A DNA stretch of 64,000 nt from Cryptosporangium arvum DSM 44712 (GCF_000585375.1 NZ_KK073874.1:3162001-3226000); one strand, 5' to 3'; positions 33,275-41,885 are shown, numbered from the stretch's first letter. The notes: generated by a model from the sequence alone, not told the origin. Numbers and translations: made by a program.

Positions 33275-33445
33275 ACGAGTGCCTTTTCTGACTGGCGCCG
33301 ACTCCTTATTGGACAGTGGCCGGATGACCCGAAGCCTAGCCGCACCGTCCAGCGTCATGACCGCGGCGGATCCGTCTCGGCCGCGCACCGGGCGGGTCTG
33401 AGCATTCAGCTACCGCGGGTCGAGCGAATGATTACAGTGTTGCAC

Positions 33446-33916
33446 GTGACAGAGACTCCCACGCTCTTCGACTGGGCCGGTGGATCGGCCGCCTTCGAGC
33501 GGCTGATCAACGCCTTCTACGACCGCGTCGAAGGTGACGAACTCCTGACCCCGCTCTTCCCCGGCGGAGTGTCCGATGAGCACCGTACGCACGTCACCGC
33601 CTGGTGGAGCGAGGTGTTCGGCGGCCCGGCTGAGTACTCGAGCGAGCTCGGTGGCTATCACCGGATGGTGAACAAGCACGTCGACCTCGGCATCACGCCC
33701 GAGCAGCGGTACCGGTTCGCCTCCTTGATGAGCCTGGCGGCCGACGACGCGGGCCTGCCCGACGACCCCGAGTTCCGCGCTGCCTTCGTCGGATACGTCG
33801 AGTGGGGCACCCGCATCGCGCTGGCCAACTCGCAACCGGGCGCCGACATCGTCCAGCAGGCTCCGGTTCCCCGCTGGGGTTGGGGTGTCGCCCCGCCCTA
33901 TCAGCCCTCGAACTAG
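33446..33916 (+). CDS. Group II truncated haemoglobin (GlbO type)
   Basis: A 156-residue globin starting TETPTLFDWAGGSAAFERLI. It has FYDRVEGDELLTPLFPGG in the B-E region, HVTAWWSEVFGGP, the proximal His in MVNKHVDLGI, and a C-terminal helix FVGYVEWGTRIALANSQ with the Trp typical of group II. A Trp-rich tail (PRWGWGVAPP) is also seen in the actinobacterial GlbO family. It binds oxygen or detoxifies NO/peroxide. TACAGT at 33433-33438 lies 7 nt before the GTG: leaderless. Confidence 0.92.
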   Translation: MTETPTLFDWAGGSAAFERLINAFYDRVEGDELLTPLFPGGVSDEHRTHVTAWWSEVFGGPAEYSSELGGYHRMVNKHVDLGITPEQRYRFASLMSLAADDAGLPDDPEFRAAFVGYVEWGTRIALANSQPGADIVQQAPVPRWGWGVAPPYQPSN

Positions 33917-34017
33917 CGGGCGCGCGTGACGACGTGCGTCGCGGTGACACCCGGTCGCGTGGCGGCGAATCGCGCGGGACCGGGATTCCGCGGGGGTGTC
34001 CGAGCGTTGAACCGGCC

Positions 34018-34428
34018 ATGCTGACTGCTGAAGACCTCGAGTTCCTCGCCCGTCCGCTGCTCGGTTTCCTCACCGTGGCCGCGGGCCCGACGCCTCCGCA
34101 GCCCCGGCCCGTCTGGTTCGAGGCGGCCGACGACGGCACGGTCCAGTTGTTCACCGGGCCGGCCTCGGTCAAGGTCAAGCGCCTGAGCCGGGATCCGCGT
34201 GCGTCGATCGTCGTCGCGGCCCCGGTCGAGGAGCGCGAGCGGTGGGTGTCGGTCGCCGGCCGGGTCACGGTGGAGGCCGACGGAGCGCACGAGCTGGCCG
34301 CCCGTCTGGCCGCCAAGTACTGGGACCTCGACGATCCGGCCCGTGCCGAGGACCTGAAGAACCTCCTCGCCGAGGAGCAGGTCCGGCTCGTGATCCACCC
34401 GGACGCCGTGCATCGATTCTCGTACTAA
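34018..34428 (+). CDS. Pyridoxamine 5'-phosphate oxidase-like flavin protein
   Basis: A 136-residue split-barrel protein: EDLEFLARPLLGFLTVAAGP, PRPVWFEAADDGTVQLFTGP, SVKVKRLSRDPRASIVVAAP and WVSVAGRVTVEADG. This is the PPOX class family that binds FMN or F420 and reduces or oxidises small substrates; which cofactor is used is not certain. Cytosolic, length typical. It is monocistronic or followed by the membrane-anchored gene 18 nt downstream, which has its own promoter. Confidence 0.85.
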   Translation: MLTAEDLEFLARPLLGFLTVAAGPTPPQPRPVWFEAADDGTVQLFTGPASVKVKRLSRDPRASIVVAAPVEERERWVSVAGRVTVEADGAHELAARLAAKYWDLDDPARAEDLKNLLAEEQVRLVIHPDAVHRFSY

Positions 34429-34446
34429 AGCCCTGATAATGGCCAT

Positions 34447-35040
34447 ATGGTGCAGAAGCTCGCGATCGCCGCGACCGCGGTCGTCGCCCTGGTCGCGCTG
34501 GTGACCGGGATGGTCGCGCTGGAACGGTCCGGCGACGCCCGGCGGATCGCCGGGGTCGCCGCCGACCGCGAACCGCTGCCGGTCCCCACGGTCGTCGCGC
34601 AGCAGTCGATCGTGCCGGGACCGTCGGTGGCCAGCCTGACGCCCGCGCCGGGCCGTTCCCGGGACCGGTACCCGGTCGCCTACGAGAACCAGCACCTGCG
34701 GCTGCAGAACGCCTGCGTCGGCAGCGGCCAGGCGGTCGACCTCGACGAGCCCCGCGTCGCCCCGCCGGACGGCGCCGAGCTGACGTTCTTCGCCTGCACG
34801 GAGACCCGGTTCGCGTTCGAAGGCCCGGCCACGTTCGCCGAGGTGACCGACCCGCAGGCGAACGCCACCGCCTGCCTCGACGCGCTGCGCACGAACCCGG
34901 GCGTCGAGAGCCTGCGGGTGGCGCGGGGGCAGACCGTCTGCGTCCTCACGAGCGGCCCCGCGCCGAGGATCGTCCGGATGCGGACGGACTCGGTCACCGA
35001 CCGGGTCGCGCTGTCGGTGACCGCCTGGACGATGGTCTAG
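34447..35040 (+). CDS. Hypothetical membrane-anchored extracytoplasmic protein
   Basis: A 197-residue protein with a single N-terminal hydrophobic anchor (LAIAATAVVALVALVTGMVA). A Pro/Ser/Val linker follows, then a compact domain with four cysteines (LQNACVGSG, FFACTETRF, ATACLDAL, TVCVLTS) ending IVRMRTDSVTDRVALSV. I recall similar modules at the ends of actinobacterial surface proteins and kinases, but no function is known. GATAAT at 34435-34440, 6 nt before the ATG, is the best -10 box of the window and implies a leaderless mRNA. The TAG stop is shared with the CorA gene as CTAG. Confidence 0.7.
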   Translation: MVQKLAIAATAVVALVALVTGMVALERSGDARRIAGVAADREPLPVPTVVAQQSIVPGPSVASLTPAPGRSRDRYPVAYENQHLRLQNACVGSGQAVDLDEPRVAPPDGAELTFFACTETRFAFEGPATFAEVTDPQANATACLDALRTNPGVESLRVARGQTVCVLTSGPAPRIVRMRTDSVTDRVALSVTAWTMV

Positions 35041-36137
35041 AGCCAGCCCCGCCGGCGCAGCAGGAACCACAACCCCACCGAGAGCACGACGATCACCGCG
35101 GTGCTGACGATCCAGCCCGAGTGGTGCTCGAACCCGGGGTACGGGACGTTCTGGCCGTAGTAGCCGGTCACCGCCGTCGGCACCGCGATGATCGCCGCCC
35201 ACGCGGCGAGCTTCTTCGTCACCTCGTTGAGCTGCTGGCCCTGGATGTTCTGCTCGCTCTCCAGGATGCTCGCGATCCGGTCGCGGGCGTTCTCGGTGGA
35301 ATCGGCGGCCCGGAGCACGTGGTCGTGCACGTCCTCGTAGTACGGGTGCATGAAGTCGTTCGCGAGGTGGTGCTCACCGGCGTTACGCAGGATCCGCTCG
35401 ACGACCTCGCGCATCGGCGCGACGATGCGACGCAGTTGCAGCACGGCCCGGCGCAGTTCGAACGCGCGCCGGCGGATGTCGAGGTCGGAGCTGTCGCGGG
35501 GTTCGAAGACCCGGTCCTCGAGCGCGTCGAGGCAGTCGTCGACGTCCTCGGTGGCGTCGTAGTGGCCGTCGACGACGGCGTCCAGCAGGCCGTGGACGAG
35601 GAAGCCGACGCCGGCCGACGCGAGCTCGGGGTTCCCGTCCCACCGCGCCTGCAGCGCGTCGACGTCGAACTCGCTCTTGCGCACCGTGATCAGCGCGTTC
35701 GGGGTGATGAACGCGCTGATCTCGCTCGTCGTCAGCTCAGCGGTGGAGGCGTCGAACGCGACCGCGTACGTGTTCGCGAACAGGTGCGTGCGGTAGCGGT
35801 CGAGCTTGGGGCGCTGCTCGGCCTGCAGCGCGTCCTCGACCGCGAGCGGGTGCAGCCCGAACTCCTGCACGACGATGCCCAGGTCCGACTCGTCGGGCGC
35901 GTGCAGGTCCAGCCAGATGACCGCATCGGGGGCGGACGCCAGCCGCTCGCTGATCTCCTCGGCCGGGAAGCCTTCGGCGACGAGTTCGCCGTCCCGGTAG
36001 AGGCGGGTGCGTGTCGGGCATTTCGGCGGGGTGGCCGTGCTGACGCTGTGGTCGGTCGTGCCGGGGGTCTGTGGGTCGCCGGGAGCGGTGCGGGGCTCCG
36101 GAGCCGAATCCTCGTTCACGGTTGCCCAGCCTGCCAT
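35037..36137 (-). CDS. CorA-type divalent cation transporter with GQN motif
   Basis: A 366-residue member of the CorA Mg2+/Co2+ channel family. A soluble N-terminal domain (LYRDGELVAEGFPAEEISER; PLAVEDALQAEQRPKLDRY) leads to a long stalk helix and two C-terminal TM segments (LAAWAAIIAVPTAVTGYYG; VSTAVIVVLSVGLWFLL) with a basic tail RRRGWL. The selectivity signature, normally GMN, reads YGQNVPYPG. That change at the pore mouth might alter ion specificity. The ATG at 36137 is chosen; an in-frame GTG four codons upstream is possible. Confidence 0.88.
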   Translation of the reverse strand: MAGWATVNEDSAPEPRTAPGDPQTPGTTDHSVSTATPPKCPTRTRLYRDGELVAEGFPAEEISERLASAPDAVIWLDLHAPDESDLGIVVQEFGLHPLAVEDALQAEQRPKLDRYRTHLFANTYAVAFDASTAELTTSEISAFITPNALITVRKSEFDVDALQARWDGNPELASAGVGFLVHGLLDAVVDGHYDATEDVDDCLDALEDRVFEPRDSSDLDIRRRAFELRRAVLQLRRIVAPMREVVERILRNAGEHHLANDFMHPYYEDVHDHVLRAADSTENARDRIASILESEQNIQGQQLNEVTKKLAAWAAIIAVPTAVTGYYGQNVPYPGFEHHSGWIVSTAVIVVLSVGLWFLLRRRGWL

Positions 36138-36214
36138 CCGCGTGAGCACAACCGACGCAAGGGCGCGTACCAGGGGTGACGCCGGGTAGCTCGGGCTCGA
36201 CGAGAGGGGAATCC

Positions 36215-37195
36215 ATGCCCAAGCCGATGTCCGAGCAGGTCGTCGTCATCACCGGAGCGTCCACCGGGATCGGGCGCGCCACCGCTCTGACCCTCGCCGG
36301 TCGCGGTGCGAAAGTCGTGGCCGCCGCCCGCAACGAGGGGGCGCTGGCGTCGCTGGTGGCCGACGCGCGCGGTGACGTGCTCGCGGTGCCCACCGACGTG
36401 TCCGACGCCGCGGCGGTGCACGCGCTCGCCGACGCGGCCGAGAGCCGGTACGGCCGGATCGACACCTGGGTGAACAACGCCGCGGTCGCCATGTGGGGCC
36501 GGATCGAGGACATCTCCGGCGACGAGTTCGACCGGGTCATGCGGGTGAACTTCCTCGGCCAGGTGCACGGCGTCCACGCCGCCCTGCCCGCGCTGCGCCG
36601 GTCCGGTGGGGGCGGCATCATCGGCGTCGCGTCGGTGGAGAGCATCCGCGCGGTGCCGCTGCAGGCGCCCTACAGCGCGAGCAAGTTCGCGCTCCAGGCG
36701 TTCTACGAATGCCTGCGGATCGAGCTGGCCCAGGAGGGTTCGCCGATCTCGGTCAGCACGGTGCTGCCCGCGGCCATCGACACGCCGCTCTACGACCACG
36801 GCCGGAGCAAGCTGGGCGCGCGGCCCAAGCCGCCGCCCCCGGTGTACGCGGCGGAGCTGGTCGCCGAGGCGATCACCCGGGCGGTCGAGCGCCCGCGCCG
36901 GGAGATCCCGGTCGGGGACTCCGCGCTCGGGTTCTACCTCGGCCAGCGGATCAGCCCGGCGCTCGCGGACGGGTTCATGGCGATCCGGCGGCTCGCGAAG
37001 ACCTCGCAGATGTACGGCGACCGGGCCGACAACGGCGTCGACAACCTCGACAAAGCCCTGGACGAGCCGGGCCGGGTACACGGCAGCTACCCCGGCCGGG
37101 TGCTCCGGCACAGCCTGCTGACGCAGCTCGCCGCGCGGGTGCCGCGACCCGGGGAGCTGCTCACGTCGGCGGTCAACCGGTTGCACGCGCGCTGA
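36215..37195 (+). CDS. Short-chain dehydrogenase with C-terminal extension
   Basis: A 326-residue SDR: VVVITGASTGIGRATALTLA (TGxxxGIG), WVNNAAVAMWG (NNA), GIIGVASVESIRAVPLQ (Ser) and YSASKFALQAF (YxxxK). Some 80 residues beyond the Rossmann domain (FMAIRRLAKTSQMYGDRADN) match the long SDR group often found near membrane lipid or polyketide genes. The substrate is unknown. AGGGGAA stands before the ATG at 36215, which is preferred over an upstream ATG at 36176. Confidence 0.88.
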   Translation: MPKPMSEQVVVITGASTGIGRATALTLAGRGAKVVAAARNEGALASLVADARGDVLAVPTDVSDAAAVHALADAAESRYGRIDTWVNNAAVAMWGRIEDISGDEFDRVMRVNFLGQVHGVHAALPALRRSGGGGIIGVASVESIRAVPLQAPYSASKFALQAFYECLRIELAQEGSPISVSTVLPAAIDTPLYDHGRSKLGARPKPPPPVYAAELVAEAITRAVERPRREIPVGDSALGFYLGQRISPALADGFMAIRRLAKTSQMYGDRADNGVDNLDKALDEPGRVHGSYPGRVLRHSLLTQLAARVPRPGELLTSAVNRLHAR

Positions 37196-37212
37196 CTCTT
37201 GCCCCGGGTGGC

Positions 37213-37252
37213 GGCTCTGTGGTTCATTAGTGGAGTAATGAACCACAGAGCC
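37213..37252. promoter_or_regulatory. Perfect 17-bp inverted repeat, GntR operator
   Basis: GGCTCTGTGGTTCATTA (37213-37229) and its exact complement (37236-37252) flank a 6-nt GTGGAG spacer. The site ends 10 nt before the GTG of the GntR gene, where GGAGGG serves as RBS. A YtrA-type GntR dimer is the likely ligand and would repress its own operon. As RNA the arms could also form a very stable hairpin. Confidence 0.7.
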
Positions 37253-37262
37253 GGAGGGTGCC

Positions 37263-37631
37263 GTGTTCGACGACCGCAGCCCGATCTACCGGCAGATCGC
37301 CGAGCAGATCAAAGCGGACGTCCTCCGCGGCGTCCTGCGCGCCGACGACCAGGTGATGTCGACGAACCAGTACGCCGCGCACCACCGGATCAACCCGGCC
37401 ACCGCGGCCAAGGCGTTCCAGCAGCTCGTCGACGAGGGCGTCGTCTACAAGCGCCGGGGGATCGGCATGTTCGTGAGTCCGGATGCCGCCGAGAAGCTGC
37501 GCGCCGAGCGGCGCGAGCGGTTCTTCCTCGATGTCGTCCACCCGATGGTGGTCGAGGCCCGCATGATCGACATCTCCCTCGCCGAGATCCGACACCACCT
37601 GGAGGGCCTCGATGACCATCGCCGTTCGTGA
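37263..37631 (+). CDS. GntR-family regulator, YtrA subfamily
   Basis: A 122-residue short GntR protein: SPIYRQIAEQIKADVLRGVL, DDQVMSTNQYAAHHRINPAT with AAKAFQQLVDEG, then VVYKRRGIGMFVS. The C-terminal dimerisation helices lack a large effector domain, the hallmark of YtrA regulators. These repress adjacent ABC transporter genes, often in response to cell-wall antibiotics. Its 3' end overlaps the ATPase gene by 20 bp. Confidence 0.92.
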   Translation: MFDDRSPIYRQIAEQIKADVLRGVLRADDQVMSTNQYAAHHRINPATAAKAFQQLVDEGVVYKRRGIGMFVSPDAAEKLRAERRERFFLDVVHPMVVEARMIDISLAEIRHHLEGLDDHRRS

Positions 37632-38481
37632 TCTCACCTGCCGCTACGGTGCGGTGGAAGCGCTGAGCGGGCTGACCTTCTCGTTACCCGCGGGCACGAT
37701 CTACGGCCTGCTCGGCCGGAACGGCTCCGGCAAGACGACGCTGCTGTCCACGTTGGCCGGGTTCCGCCGCCCGTCCGCCGGAAGCGTGCGGCTCGACGGC
37801 GAGCCGGTGTTCGAGAATCCCCGCGCCGCGCGGCAGCTCTGCCTGATCGCGGAGAGCGGCGACGTCGGCGACAAGACCGACACGTTGCGCGACATCCTCG
37901 ACCTGGCCGGCCGGCTGCGCCCCGGGTGGGACGCCGGTTACGCCGCGAAGCTCGCCGACCTGTTCGAGCTGCCGCTCACCAGCAAGCTCGGCACGCTGTC
38001 GCGGGGGAAGCGCTCGGCGTTCGCCGTGACGGTCGGCCTGGCCTCCCGCGCCGCCGTCACGATGTTCGACGAGGCCCACCTGGGCATGGACGCGCCGACC
38101 CGGCAGGCGTTCGCCGACGAACTGCTGCGTGACTACCTCGAGCGGCCGCGCACGATCATCATCTCCACGCACCTGATCGAGGAGCAGAGCCCGCTGTTCG
38201 AGCGGGTGCTCGTGCTGCACGAAGGCCGCCTCCTGCTCGAGGAGGACCTCGACGAGCTACGGGCACGGGGGGTGTCGGTGACCGGTCCGCTGTCGCTCGT
38301 CGACGACTTCGCCGCCGGGCTCACGGTCCTCGGCGAGCAGACGCTCGGGCCCACCAAGTCGGCGATGATCTACGGCGAATTCGACGACGAGCGCCGGCGC
38401 GCCGCCCGCGCCGCTGGCCTGGAACTGGGCCCGGTGGCCGTGCAGGACCTCTTCATCCACCTGACGGGAGGCACCCGATGA
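37612..38481 (+). CDS. ABC transporter ATP-binding protein
   Basis: A 289-residue ATPase. Walker A is LLGRNGSGKTTLL, the signature is the degenerate LSRGKRS, and Walker B is VTMFDEAHLG, followed by IIISTHLIEEQSP for the switch His. The Q-loop and D-loop are present but divergent, as in YtrB-like subunits. The C-terminal 70 residues may bind the permease. It overlaps the GntR gene upstream and the permease gene downstream (ATGA). Confidence 0.9.
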   Translation: MTIAVRDLTCRYGAVEALSGLTFSLPAGTIYGLLGRNGSGKTTLLSTLAGFRRPSAGSVRLDGEPVFENPRAARQLCLIAESGDVGDKTDTLRDILDLAGRLRPGWDAGYAAKLADLFELPLTSKLGTLSRGKRSAFAVTVGLASRAAVTMFDEAHLGMDAPTRQAFADELLRDYLERPRTIIISTHLIEEQSPLFERVLVLHEGRLLLEEDLDELRARGVSVTGPLSLVDDFAAGLTVLGEQTLGPTKSAMIYGEFDDERRRAARAAGLELGPVAVQDLFIHLTGGTR

Positions 38482-39182
38482 GCACCCGCTGGCCGATCCT
38501 GCGTTACCTCCTCACCGCTCACCTGCTGTTCCTCCTGCTCAGCCTGGGCGCGTTCGTGGCGATCAGCGGGCTGATCCTCGGCGGGGTCGCGCTCTTCGGC
38601 ACCGTGAGCGTCAGCGCGCTCGACGTCGGTGTCGGTCAGTTCTTCCGGTGGATGGCCCTGGGCTACGGGGGCCACCTCTTCTACACGTTCCTGCCGCACT
38701 GCCTGGTGCACGGGCGCACCCGGGGCGAGTTCGTGCGACAGGTGCCGGTGTACCAGGTGGTCGGCGCGGCGGTGCTCGCGCTCGCGATCGCGGTGCTCTA
38801 CGTCGGCGAGACACTGCTGTACCGTGCGGCCGGCTGGACGCAGGGCCTCCGGCCCGGGCACCTCTACGAGTCGGGCACCGACTTCGGCGCGGTCTTCGTG
38901 AGCTACTGGGCCGCCCTGCTGGTGTGGACGGTCGTCGGCTCGATGATCGGCGCGGCCTGGTACCGCTTCCCGGGGGTCGGCGTGCTTCTGGTGCCGGTGG
39001 CGGCCGCGATCCTGTTCGTCAACGGCCTGAACCTCAACATCGGGGAGTGGGGGCCGCTCTCCGGCGGGCTGGCCGGAGGGCCGTGGGGGCTCGTCGGGAT
39101 CGCCGCGGTGAGCACCGCGGTGGCGGTGGCGGTGACCTGGAGCATCGCCCGCGACGTGCCGGTGCACGTGCGCACCGCCTAA
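38478..39182 (+). CDS. ABC transporter permease-like membrane protein
   Basis: A 234-residue protein with six hydrophobic segments (YLLTAHLLFLLLSLGAFVAI, LILGGVALFG, VYQVVGAAVLALAIAVLYV, AALLVWTVVGSMIGAAW, GVLLVPVAAAILFV, VGIAAVSTAVAVAVTWSI). No homologous permease family is recognised by motif, but the gene order GntR-ATPase-membrane protein makes it the transport partner. The ATG overlaps the ATPase stop. The stop overlaps by 4 nt that of the convergent FAD gene. Confidence 0.8.
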   Translation: MSTRWPILRYLLTAHLLFLLLSLGAFVAISGLILGGVALFGTVSVSALDVGVGQFFRWMALGYGGHLFYTFLPHCLVHGRTRGEFVRQVPVYQVVGAAVLALAIAVLYVGETLLYRAAGWTQGLRPGHLYESGTDFGAVFVSYWAALLVWTVVGSMIGAAWYRFPGVGVLLVPVAAAILFVNGLNLNIGEWGPLSGGLAGGPWGLVGIAAVSTAVAVAVTWSIARDVPVHVRTA

Positions 39183-40279
39183 CGCGCGGGCAGCTCGATC
39201 GCGTTGGCGGCGCGGTGCAGCGGCTGCATCACCTTGCCCAGCATCCACTCCTTGAACGGCAGCCGGTCCATCACCGCGAGCATCCGCATCGAGGTGCGCA
39301 CCTGCCCCGGGCTGTGCAGCACCATCCGCTTGATGTTGGCCGGGCCGAGCGCTTGGTTGCGCTCGACGAACGGGCGCATCCGGCGTTCGTAGGCCTCCGG
39401 CCCGTGGCCGGCCGCCAGCTCGGCGCCGAGCACGTAGGCACCGACGAGCGCGAGGCTGGTGCCCTGGCCCGACGCCGGCGAAGCGCACCAGGCCGCGTCC
39501 CCGACCAGCACCACCGGCCCGCGGTGCCACCCGTCCATCTTCACCTGGCACAGGGCGTCGGAGTACACGTCGTCGGCGCGGTCCACGCCGTCGAGCAGGC
39601 GCGGAACCTCCCAGCCCTGGTCGGCGTAGGCCGCCCGGAGGTCCCGCTCGTCGCCCTCGTACAGGAACATCGCCTTCGCGGTGGCGTCACCGGCGGTGCT
39701 GTAGACGAGCGTGGTGCGGCCGGGGCCGACGTAGGTGACCTCCTCGCGGTCGAGGCCGAGGTGGTTGGGCACGGTGGCGATCGCGATCCGGTAACCGAGG
39801 TCGTGGACGTAGTCCGCCTCCGGGCCGAAGGCCAGGGCGCGGGTGGCCGAGTGCAGGCCGTCGGCCCCGACGATCAGGTCGTACCCCTCGGGCAGCGCGG
39901 TGAGCGCCTCACCGAAGCGGTACTCGACGTCGTCGGCGGTGTGCCGGTGGAGCAGGCGGGTCAGGTCGCCGCGGAGCAGCTCGGCGTCGCCGTGGGTGCG
40001 CCCGCCGAACGTGTCACCGTCCATGCTGGCCACCCGGCGGCCGGTGGCGTCGACCACGGTGCCCGACCGGACGTCGGTGCGTAACGCCCGGACCTCGTCC
40101 AGCAGGCCCATGCGGCTGATCACCTCGAGCGCGGCGCCGCGGACGTCGACCTTGTAGCCCCCGTCGCGCAGGGCCGGAGCGCGCTCCACGACCGTGACCG
40201 AGTAGCCCGCGCGGTGCAGCCAGTAGGCGGAGGAGATGCCGGCGATGCTCGCGCCGACGACCAGAGCGGTTGGTGTCAT
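39179..40279 (-). CDS. FAD-dependent monooxygenase
   Basis: A 366-residue flavoprotein of the PHBH/TetX-like group: ALVVGASIAGISSAYWLHRA with VTVVERAP (FAD, GxGxxG variant), YDLIVGADGLHSATR (DG motif) and VVLVGDAAWCASPASGQGTSLA (GD motif, second FAD site). It hydroxylates an aromatic or inactivates a drug with NADPH and O2. TACTAT at 40286-40291 lies 6 nt before the ATG at 40279, so it is probably leaderless. It is divergent from a TetR gene that probably represses it. Confidence 0.9.
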   Translation of the reverse strand: MTPTALVVGASIAGISSAYWLHRAGYSVTVVERAPALRDGGYKVDVRGAALEVISRMGLLDEVRALRTDVRSGTVVDATGRRVASMDGDTFGGRTHGDAELLRGDLTRLLHRHTADDVEYRFGEALTALPEGYDLIVGADGLHSATRALAFGPEADYVHDLGYRIAIATVPNHLGLDREEVTYVGPGRTTLVYSTAGDATAKAMFLYEGDERDLRAAYADQGWEVPRLLDGVDRADDVYSDALCQVKMDGWHRGPVVLVGDAAWCASPASGQGTSLALVGAYVLGAELAAGHGPEAYERRMRPFVERNQALGPANIKRMVLHSPGQVRTSMRMLAVMDRLPFKEWMLGKVMQPLHRAANAIELPAR

Positions 40280-40338
40280 GGCTCGATAGTACGGGCGTGT
40301 TAGACATATGTGCAAGACGTATGTGTCAGACTGTGGGC
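40280..40338. promoter_or_regulatory. Divergent promoter with imperfect TetR operator
   Basis: The 59-bp gap holds TACTAT (40286-40291) 6 nt from the monooxygenase ATG and CAGACT (40327-40332) 6 nt from the TetR ATG. Between them is an imperfect inverted repeat, GACATATGT ... ACGTATGTGTC, at 40303-40327. The arrangement suggests one operator controlling both genes. Confidence 0.55.
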
Positions 40339-40875
40339 ATGGGAAATCGCGAAGACCTGCTGACCGCGGCGAAGCACTGCCTGGAGACCAAGGGCTACAC
40401 GCGCACGACCGCGCGGGACGTGGCCGGCGCGGCCGGGGTCAGCCTCGCCGCGATCGGCTACCACTACGGCACCAAGGAGGCCCTCCTGCAGGCCGCGCTC
40501 GTGCAGGCGCTCGAAGAGTGGGGCGAGGAGCTCGGGCGGACGCTGGGGGAGTCGCCGAGCGGCGGCTTCGCCGAGCAGTGGGACCGGGTGATCGAGTCGT
40601 TCGCGGCGAACCGGGCGCTGTGGTCGGTGCAATTCGAGCTGCTCGCCCAGCGGGACCTGCCGCCCGAGGTGCGCGAGCTGTTCGCCGGCGCGCACCGGCA
40701 GGCGCGGCTCGGGCTCGTCGAGCTGTTCGGGGGAGCGCCCCCCGGGGCGCAGGCGCAGGTCGGCGCGCTCTACCAGGCGCTGCTCGGCGGGCTGGCGGCG
40801 ATCTGGCTCGCGGATCCGGCCGGAACTCCCACCGGCGAGGACCTGCTGTCGGCGATGCGCGCGATCGTGCGCTAG
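40339..40875 (+). CDS. TetR-family regulator
   Basis: A 178-residue repressor: EDLLTAAKHCLETKGYTRTT, ARDVAGAAGVSLAAIGYHYG and TKEALLQAAL form the HTH. The C-terminal part (FELLAQRDLPPEVRELFAG) is the TetR_C_6-like ligand domain. It is divergent from the FAD monooxygenase and shares its operator region. The ATG at 40339 gives the normal short N-arm. The TAG stop shares CTAG with the convergent dehydrogenase gene. Confidence 0.88.
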   Translation: MGNREDLLTAAKHCLETKGYTRTTARDVAGAAGVSLAAIGYHYGTKEALLQAALVQALEEWGEELGRTLGESPSGGFAEQWDRVIESFAANRALWSVQFELLAQRDLPPEVRELFAGAHRQARLGLVELFGGAPPGAQAQVGALYQALLGGLAAIWLADPAGTPTGEDLLSAMRAIVR

Positions 40876-41810
40876 CCGACGCGGAACGCGGGCTCGCCGG
40901 CGAGCGCGGCGACGAGCTCGATCGCACCCTCGCGCCCGGCGGCCGCCCGCGCCTGCGCGGTCTGACCGGCCATGTGCGAGGTCACCGTGATGCCCTCGAC
41001 GTCACGTAGCACGCTGTCGGCCGGGAGCGGCTCGACCGCGGTGACGTCCAGCGCCGCGCCCGCGATCCGGCCCGTACGTACCGCGTCGGCGAGCGCGGTC
41101 TCGTCGACGAGCGGACCCCGGGCGGTGTTCACCAGCAGCGCGGTCGGCTTCATCGCGGCGAGGGCCCGCGCGTCGATCAGGCCGCGGGTGGCGTCGTTCA
41201 GCGCGGCGTGCAGCGACACCACGTCGGACCGGGCGAGCAGGGCGGGGAAGTCCACGAACTCCACGCCGGATGCGTCGTCGGGTACCCGCGGCGTGTGGCA
41301 CAGCACGGTCATCCCGAACGCCCGCGCGAGCGGCACGACGGCGCGGGCGGTCGCGCCGAAGCCCACCAGCCCGAGCGTCGAACCGCGCAGCTCGCGCCCG
41401 TCGGTGCGCGGCCAGCGGCCGGCCGCGACACCGGTCGCGAGGCCGACCAGGTGCCGGGACGCGGACAGCACCAGCCCGATCGTGAACTCGGCCACCGCGT
41501 TCGCGTTGATGCCCGGGAGGTTGCTGACGCTGATGCCGAGGCGGCGCGCGGCCGCGACGTCGACCGAGTCGTAGCCGACGCCGGTGCGCACGACCGCGCG
41601 CAGGGCGGTGGCCCGGGCGAGCACGGCCGCGGTCATCGGCTCGTTCGCGATCAACGCCCCCTCGACGCCGTCGAGCAGCGCGGCCAGCTCGTCCTCACCG
41701 CGCCGGCCGGTCATCGGCGCGTGCACCGGGGCGTGGCCGTGGGCACGCAGGTACGCGTCGACCGCGTCGCCGGGGTGCAGGTAGTCGGCGGTGACGAGCA
41801 GGCGGGCCAT
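40872..41810 (-). CDS. D-isomer-specific 2-hydroxyacid dehydrogenase
   Basis: A 312-residue NAD-dependent enzyme of the SerA/GhrB type. It shows RTGVGYDSVDVAAARRLGI and NLPGINANAVAEFTIGLVL, then the nucleotide loop LGLVGFGATARAVVPLA (GxGxxA variant). The catalytic Arg is in LVNTARGPLVDE, the Glu in AVEPLPADS and the His in VTSHMAGQT. It interconverts a 2-keto acid and a D-2-hydroxy acid; the substrate is unknown. Not operonic with its neighbours. Confidence 0.9.
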   Translation of the reverse strand: MARLLVTADYLHPGDAVDAYLRAHGHAPVHAPMTGRRGEDELAALLDGVEGALIANEPMTAAVLARATALRAVVRTGVGYDSVDVAAARRLGISVSNLPGINANAVAEFTIGLVLSASRHLVGLATGVAAGRWPRTDGRELRGSTLGLVGFGATARAVVPLARAFGMTVLCHTPRVPDDASGVEFVDFPALLARSDVVSLHAALNDATRGLIDARALAAMKPTALLVNTARGPLVDETALADAVRTGRIAGAALDVTAVEPLPADSVLRDVEGITVTSHMAGQTAQARAAAGREGAIELVAALAGEPAFRVG

Positions 41811-41885
41811 GATCGGACCGTACTGAGCCTCCCGGGACCGGAGAACCCCGCGACGAGAAAGGCCACCTTGCCGTCAGGGCAACGC

